A DNA stretch of 64,000 bases from Antedon mediterranea (taxonomy: Eukaryota; Echinodermata; Crinoidea; Comatulida; Antedonidae): positions 17,494,501 through 17,558,500 of the forward strand of contig NC_092674.1 of assembly GCF_964355755.1 (NCBI RefSeq), read 5' to 3'. The translations under genes were made by a program, and so were the position numbers. Shown in pieces: positions 56,601 to 64,000 of the stretch. Under the pieces are notes generated by a model. That model saw only the letters and a program-made list of their open reading frames with translations, was not told the origin of the DNA and searched no databases. Within the stretch, counting starts at the first letter, position 1, and every line of letters starts with the position of its first letter.

Positions 56601-59600
56601 CCATTTTGAGCATGTCGATAAAACTTTTCACACAAAAACATCAAAGTGCTTAGAATAGCTTCAAATCGTATCTGGAGACGTATTTTAGACCATTTTGTGA
56701 TTTTCAAAAAAACCTTTTTAACATAAAACCACCAAAGTGTTTAGAAATGCTTCAAATCGCATTTGGAGACGTTTTGAACCATTTTGTGCATTTCGATGAA
56801 ACTTGGTTACACAAAAACATCAAAGTGCTTAAAATCACATTTAAAACCGTTTTAGAGCATTTTAAGCATTTCGATAAAACTTTTCACACAAAAACATCAA
56901 AGTGCACAAAATAGCTTCAAATCGCATTTAGAGACGTTTTATACCATTTTGTGCATTTCGATGAAACTTTGTTACACAAAAACATCAAAGTGCTTAAAAT
57001 CAGATTTGAAACCGTTTTAGAGCATTTTGAGCAATTCGATAAAACTTTTCACACAAAAACATCAAAGTGCATAAAATAGCTTCAAATCGCATTTAGAGAC
57101 GTTTTAGACCATTTTGTGCATTTCGATAAAACTTTTCACAAAAAACATCAAATTGCACAAAATAGCTTAATATCGTGTTTGGAGACGTTTTAGACCATTT
57201 TGTGCATTTCGATGAAACTTGGTTACACAAAAACATCGAAGTGCTTAAAATCACATTTAAAACCGTTTTAGAGCATTTTGAGCAATTCGATAAACCTTTT
57301 CACACAAAAACATCAAAGTGCACAGAATAGCTTAAAATCGCATTTGGAGACGTTTTATTGAGCAATTCGATAAAACTTTTCACACAAAAACATCAAAGTG
57401 CATAAAATAGCTTCAAATCACATTTAGAGACGTTTTAGACCATTTTGTGCATTTCGATAAAACTTTTCACAAAAAAACATCAAATTGCACAAAATAGCTT
57501 AATATCGTGTTTGGAGACGTTTTAGACCATTTTGTGCATTTCGATGAAACTTGGTTACACAAAAACATCAAAGTGCTTAAAATCACATTTAAAACCGTTT
57601 TAGAGCATTTTGAGCAATTCGATAAAACTTTTCACACAAAAACATCAAAGTGCACAGAATAGCTTAAAATCGCATTTGGAGACGTTTTAGACCATTTTGT
57701 TCATTTCGAAAAAACTTGTTAACATAAAAACATCGAAGTTCTTAGAATAGCTTCAAATCGCATTTGGAGACGTTTTAGACCATTTTGTGATTTTCGAAAA
57801 AACTTTTTAACATAACACCAAAGTGCTTAGAAATGCTTCAAATCGCATTTGGAGACGTTTTAGACCATTTTGTGCATTTCGATGAAACTTGGTTACACAA
57901 AATATCAAGGTGTACAGAATAGCTTCAAATTGCATTTGGAGACGTTTTACACCATTTTGTGATTTTCGAAAAAACTTTTAACATAAAAACACCGAAGTGC
58001 TTTGAAATGCTTGTTAACATAAAGAGACCAAAGTGTTTAAAATATCTTCAATTAGCATTTGGAGACGTTTTAGACCATTTTGTGCATTTCGATGAAACTT
58101 GGTTACACAAAAACATCAAAGTGCTTAAAATCACATTTAAAACCGTTTTAGAACATTTTGAGCATTTCGATAAAACTGTTCACACAAAAACATCAAAGTG
58201 TACAAAATAGGTTCAAATCGCATTTAGAGACGTTTTAGACGATTTTGTGCATTTCGATAAAACTTTTCACACAAAAACATGAAATTGCACAAAATAGCTT
58301 AATACCGTGTTTGAAATCGTGTTTTAGACATTTCAATACCGTGTTTGAAATCGTTTTAAACCATTTTGAGCATGTCGATCAAACTTTTCACACAAAAACA
58401 TCAAAGTGCACAGAATAGCTTCAAATCGCATTTGGAGACGTTTTAGACCACTTTGTGCATTTCGAAAAAAACTTGTTACCATAAAAAGACCAAAGTGCTT
58501 AGAATATCTTCAAATCGCATTTGGAGACATTTTTTACCATTATGTGCATTTCGATGAAACTTTTTAACATAAAAACACCAAAGTGCTTCAAATCGCATTT
58601 GGAGACGTTTTAGACCATTTTATGCATTTCGATGAAACTTGGTTACACAAAAACTTCAAAGTGGTTAAAATCACATTTTAAACCGTTTTAGACCATTTTG
58701 AGCATTTCGTTAAAACTTTTCACACAAAAACATCAAAGTGTACAAAATAGCTTCAAATTGCATTTGGAGACGTTTTAGACCATTTTATGCATTTCGATGA
58801 AACTTGGTTACACAAAAACTTCAAAGTGCTTAAAATCACATTTTAAACCGTTTTAGACCATTTTGAGCATTTCGTTAAAACTTTTCACACAAAAACATCA
58901 AAGTGTACAAAATAGCTTCAAATCGCATTTAGAGACGTTTTAGACCATTTTGTGCATTTCGATAAAACTTTTCACACAAAAACATCAAATTGCACAAAAT
59001 AGCTTAATATCGTGTTTGAAAATGTTTTAAACCATTTTGAGCATGTCGATAAAACTTTTCACACAAAAACATCAAAGTGCACAGAATAGCTTCAAATCGC
59101 ATTTGGAGACGTTTTAGACCATTTTGTGATTTTCGAAAAAACTTTTTAACATAAAAACACCAAAGTGCTTAGAAATGCATCAAATCGCAATTGGAGACGT
59201 TTTAGACCATTTTGTGCATTTCGATGAAACTTGGTTACACAAAAACTTCAAAATGCTTAAAATCACATTTGAAACCGTTTTAGACCATTTTGAGCATTTC
59301 GATAAAACTTTTCACACAAAAACATCAAAGTGTACAAAATAGCTTCAAATCGCCAAATTGCACAAAATAGCTTAATATCGTGTTTGAAAAAGTTTTAAAC
59401 AATTTTGAGCATGTCGATAAAACTTTTCACACAAAAACATCAAAGTGTACAAAATAGCTTCAAATCGCCAAATTGCACAAAATAGCTTAATATCATGTTT
59501 GAAAACGTTTTAAACAATTTTGAGCATGTCGATAAAACTTTTCACACAAAAACATCAAAGTGCACAGAATAGCTTCAAATCGCATTTGGAGACGTTTTAG

Positions 59601-62345
59601 ACCATTTTGTGATTTTCGAAAAAACTTGTTAACATAAAAACACCAAAGTGCTTAGAAATGTTTCAAATCGCATTTGGAGACGTTTTAGACCATTTTGTGA
59701 ATTTCGATGAAACTTGGTTACACAAAAACATCAAAGTGCTTAAAATCACATTTGAAACCGTTTTAGACCATTTTGAGCATTTCGATAAAACTTTTCACAC
59801 ACAAATATCAAAGTGCACAAACTAGATTAATATCGTATTTGAAAGCGTTTTTGACCATTTTGAGCATTTCGACAACATTTTTTCACACAAAATATCAAAG
59901 TGTACAGAATGGCTTCAAATTTCATTTGGAGACGTTTTAGACCATTATGTGCATTTCGATGAAACTTGGTTACACAAAAACATCAAAGTGCTTAAAATCG
60001 CATTTAAAACCGTTTTAGAGCATTTTGAGCATTTCGATAAAACTTTTCACACACAAATATCAAAGTGCACAAAATAGCTTCAAATCGCATTTGGAGACGT
60101 TTTAGACCGTTTTGTGCATTTCGATGAAACTTGGTTACACAAAAACATCAAAGTGCATAAAATCACATCTGAAACCGTTTTACACCATTTTGAGTCTTTC
60201 GATAAAACTTTTCACACAAAAACATCAAAGTGCACAAAATAGCTTCAAATCGAATTTTAGAGACGTTTTAGACAATTTTGTGCATTTCGATAAAACTGTT
60301 CACACAAAAAAACATCAAATTGCACAAAATAGCTTAATATCGTGTTTGAAGACGTTTTGACCATTTTGAGCATGTCGATAAAACTTTTGACACAAAAACA
60401 TCAAAGTGCACCGAATAGCTTCAAATCGCATTTGGAGACGTTTTAGACCATTTTGTGATTTTCGATGAAACTTGGTTACACAAAAACATCAAAGTGCTTA
60501 AAATCACATTTAAATCCGTTTTAGAGCATTTTGAGCATTTCGATAAAACTTTTCACACAAAAACATCAAAGTGTACAAAATAGCTTCAAATCGCATTTAG
60601 AGACGTTTTAGACCATTTTGTGCATTTCGATAAAACTTTTCACACAAAAACATGAAATTGCACAAAATAGCTTAATATCGTGTTTGAAGACGTTTTAGAC
60701 CATTTTGAGCATGTCGATAAAACTTTTGACACAAAAACATCAAACTGCACCGAATAGCTTCAAATCGCATTTGGAGACGTTTTAGACCATTTTGTGATTT
60801 TCGATGAAACTTGGTTACACAAAAACATCAAAGTGCTTAAAATCACATTTAAATCCGTTTTAGAGCATTTTGAGCATTTCGATAAAACTTTTCACACAAA
60901 AACATCAAAGTGTACAAAATAGCTTCAAATCGCATTTAGAGACGTTTTGGACCATTTTGTGCATTTCGAAAAAATGTGTTAACATAAAAAGACCAAAGTG
61001 CTTAGAATATCTTCAAATCGCATTTGGAGACGTTTTAAACCATTATGTGCATTTCGATGAAACTTGGTTACACAAAAACATCAAAGTGCTTAAAATCGCA
61101 TTTAAACCCGTTTTAGAGCATTTTGAGCATTTCGATAAAACTTTTCACACACAAATATCAAAGTGCACAAAATAGCTTCAAATCGCATTTGGAGACGTTT
61201 TAGACCGTTTTGTGCATTTCGATGAAACTTGGTTACACAAAAATATCAAAGTGCATAAAATCACATCTGAAACCGTTTTAAACCATTTTGAGCCTTTCGA
61301 TAAAACTTTTCACACAAAAACATCAAAGTGCACACAATAGCTTCAAATCGCATTTTAGAGACGTTTCAGACAATTTTGTGCATTTCGATAAAACTGTTCA
61401 CACAAAAAAACATCAAATTGCACAAAATAGCTTAATATCGTGTTTGAAGACGTTTTAGACCATTTTGAGCATGTCGATAAAACTTTTGACACAAAAACAT
61501 CAAAGTGCACAGAATAGCTTCAAATCGCATTTGGAGACGTTTTAGACCATTTTGTGATTTTCGATGAAACTTGGTTACACAAAAACATCAAAGTGCTTAA
61601 AATGACATTTAAATCCGTTTTAGAGCATTTTGAGCATTTCGATAAAACTTTTCACACAAAAACATCAAAGTGTACAAAATAGCTTCAAATCGCATTTTAG
61701 AGACGTTTTAGACCATTTTGTGCATTTCGATAAAACTTTTCACACAAAAACATGAAATTGCACAAAATAGCTTAATATCGTGTTTGAAAACGTTTTAGAC
61801 AATTTTGAGGATGTTGATAAAACTTTTCACACAAAAACATCAAAGTGCACAGAATATCTTCAAATCGCATTTGGAGACGTTTCAGACCATTTTGTGCATT
61901 TCGAAAAAACTTGTTAACATAAAAACATCGAAGTGCTTAGAATAGCTTCAAATTGCATTTGGAGACGTTTTGGACCATTTTGTGCATTTCGAAAAAATTT
62001 GTTAACAGAAAAAGACCAAAGTGTTTAGAATATCTTTAAATCGCAATTGGAGACGTTTTAGACCATTTTGTGCATTTCGATGAAACTTGTTTACACAAAA
62101 ACATCAAAGTGCTTAAAATCACATTTAAAACCGTTTTAGAGCATTTTGAGCATTTCGATAAAACTTTTCACACAAAAACATCAAAGTGCACAAAATAGCT
62201 TCAAATCGCATTTAGAGACGTTTTAGAAAATGTTGTGCATTTCGATAAAACTTTTCACACAAAAAACATCAAATTGCACACAATAGTTTAATATCGTGTT
62301 TGAAAACGTTTTAAACCATTTTGAGCATGTCGATAAAACTTTTCA
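53180..62345 (+). repeat. Satellite B array, forward orientation
   Basis: About 110 monomers as in 38656-40647, with variable higher-order order. Local multi-monomer duplications are obvious: a block with TTTTCGATGAAACTTGGTTA and AAATCCGTTTTAGAGC recurs at about 60465, 60803 and 61560, and another at about 57180 and 57510. No genes: the recurrent frames (HFDETWLHKNIKVLKITFET) are satellite translations. The array ends at TTTTCACA joined to TATATTGTGC of satellite C. Confidence 0.94.
53495..53659 (+). mobile_element. Short LINE 3' end with (TAA)n tail
   Basis: A 165-bp non-satellite insert begins AAAGACTGATTTGTGGACTA, contains AATAAAGGAAATAAA and ends in about twelve AAT units. Satellite B continues in step across it, and AATAG occurs at both edges. 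This fits an extremely 5'-truncated non-LTR retrotransposon with a TAA-type tail. Confidence 0.65.
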
Positions 62346-64000
62346 CATATATTGTGCTAACATCATCTAATAGAGCCATAGCAACTAGTTATGTCAAAAA
62401 ACAAAAGGGTCGAAAAATGGAAAAAATTTTCAATTTTTAAAATTCAATAATTATGCTATAATAATAAATTGCAATTTATGCAAATATATTGTGCTAACAT
62501 CATCTTGTAGAGCCATAGTAACCAGTTATGTAAAAAATTAAAAGGGTCGAAATTTGGATTTTTTCCGAAAATTTCCCTGCGGGGAAACCTTAGGAATTTT
62601 ATTCGAAAAATGGCAAAAATTTCCACTTTTCAAAATTCGAAAATTATGCTATAAGGTTGCCATTTATACAGATATATTTTGCTAACATTAACCAAAGTGT
62701 CCACCATTTAAAATTCAATAATTAGGCTATAATATTGCCATTTATTCACCTATATTGTGTTAACATCATCTTATAAAGCCATAGTAACGAGTTATGTCAA
62801 AAAATAAAAGGGTCGAAATTTGGCTATCAAAAAATAAAAGGGTCGAAATTTGGCCATTTTTCGAAAATTTTCCTGCGGGGGCCATAGGAATTTTTTTCAA
62901 AAATGGCCAAAATTTCCACTTTTTAAAATTATATAATTATGCTATAATATTGCCATTTATTCACATATATTGTGCTAACATCATCTTATAGAGCCATAGC
63001 AACTAGTTATGTCAAAAAACAAAAGTGTCGAAATTCGGCCATTTTCGAAAATTTTCCTGCGGGGACCATCGGAATTTTATTGAAAAATGGAAACAATTTC
63101 CACTTTTTAAAATTCAAAAATTATACTATAATATTGCCATTTTGCAAATATATTGTGCTAACATCACCTTATAAAGCCATAGTAACTAGTTATGTCAAAA
63201 AATAAAAGGGTCGAAATTTGGATTTTTTCCGAAAATTTCCCTGCGGGGAAACCTTAGGAATTTTATTCGAAAAATGGCAAAAATTTCCACTTTTCAAAAT
63301 TCGAAAATTATGCTATAAGGTTTCCATTTATACAGATATATTTTTCTAACATTAACCAAAGTGTCCACCATTTAAAATTCAATAATTAGGCTATAATATT
63401 GCCATTTATTCACCTATATTGTGTTAACATCATCTTATAAAGCCATAGTAACGAGTTATGTCAAAAAATAAAAGGGTCGAAATTTGGCTATCAAAAAATA
63501 AAAGGGTCGAAATTTGGCCATTTTTCGAAAATTTTCCTGCGGGGGCCATAGGAATTTTTTTCAAAAATGGCCAAAATTTCCACTTTTTAAAATTCAATAA
63601 TTATGCTATAATATTGCCATTTATTCACATATATTGTGCTAACATCATCTTATAGAGCCATAGCAACTAGTTATGTCAAAAAACAAAAGTGTCGAAATTC
63701 GGCCATTTTCGAAAATTTTCCTGCGGGGACCATCGGAATTTTATTGAAAAATGGAAACAATTTCCACTTTTTAAAATTCAAAAATTATACTATAATATTG
63801 CCATTTTGCAAATATATTGTGCTAACATCACCTTATAAAGCCATAGTAACTAGTTATGTCAAAAAATAAAAGGGTCAAAATTTTGCCATTTTTCGAACAT
63901 TTTCCATAGGAATTTTTTCGAAAAATGGCCAAAATTTCCACTTTCTAAAATTCCAAAATTATGTTATGATATTGCCATTTATGCACATATATTGTGCTAA
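62346..64000 (-). repeat. Satellite C array, reverse orientation, with 664-bp duplication
   Basis: The same family as 8426-15010 on the opposite strand. Blocks 62541-63204 and 63205-63868 are near-identical at a 664-bp offset and include the odd doubled segment GGTCGAAATTTGGCTATCAA. The window ends inside the array. Confidence 0.92.

Noticed and set aside
36918-61175. Frames with HFDETWLHKNIKVLKITFET-type sequence
   Set aside because: They are satellite B translations; the apparent protein repeats mirror the DNA monomers.
53180-62345. CRISPR-like periodic repeats with a GTTTTAGA core
   Set aside because: The units are contiguous, diverged satellite monomers with no unique spacers, and the genome is eukaryotic.

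Overview
The window is repeat-dominated eukaryotic DNA. It has spliced genes with GT-AG introns, L2/CR1-type LINEs, a tRNA-derived SINE, a DIRS-like tyrosine-recombinase retrotransposon and several DNA transposons, all sitting in long tandem satellite arrays. I recognise no ordinary single-copy host gene. The mix of elements, the AT-rich base composition and the recurring TAGGCCTAG-rich tracts suggest a marine invertebrate, perhaps a deuterostome such as an echinoderm, but no sequence fixes the species. The setting looks like pericentromeric or other heterochromatic satellite.

Layout. 1-6294: 25-bp satellite A with 805-bp and 962-bp higher-order duplications. 6295-8425: satellite B (77-88-bp monomers). 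8426-15010: satellite C (about 186 bp). 15011-22376: a decayed DIRS-like retrotransposon in satellite C, itself hit by an L2-like LINE and a SINE and carrying an internal inversion. 22377-23883: satellite C. 23888-33567: a 9.7-kb DNA transposon with a split, minus-strand transposase gene whose N-terminus resembles the RAG1 zinc/RING region and whose core resembles Chapaev/CMC-Transib-RAG1 DDE transposases; it contains two nested TIR elements. 33604-35934: satellite C with a 1.45-kb Mutator-like element (60-bp perfect TIRs, 9-bp target duplication). 35935-40647: satellite B, which flips orientation at a 68-bp perfect inverted repeat near 38665. 40648-42395: LINE endonuclease fragment. 42485-53179: a second large DNA transposon (10.7 kb) with a long degenerate ORF joining zinc fingers, a DUF6589-like putative transposase core, a FEN1/XPG-like nuclease and a CRC (tesmin/TSO1) domain; a hAT-like element is nested in its 5' part. 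53180-62345: satellite B with one short LINE tail. 62346-64000: satellite C in reverse orientation with a 664-bp duplication.

The two large elements are the strongest content. The first is a spliced gene: I could place eleven coding exons on the minus strand (32688 down to 26388), with agreeing splice phases at most junctions, running from RAG1-like zinc fingers to the third acidic residue. It is interrupted by two stop codons and several single-base frameshifts. The second has an almost continuous reading frame of about 1,720 codons broken by three stops and one frameshift. Both look recently dead and both interrupt satellite arrays that resume almost at the same monomer position. All family assignments are from reading the sequence and remembered family features; no search was run.
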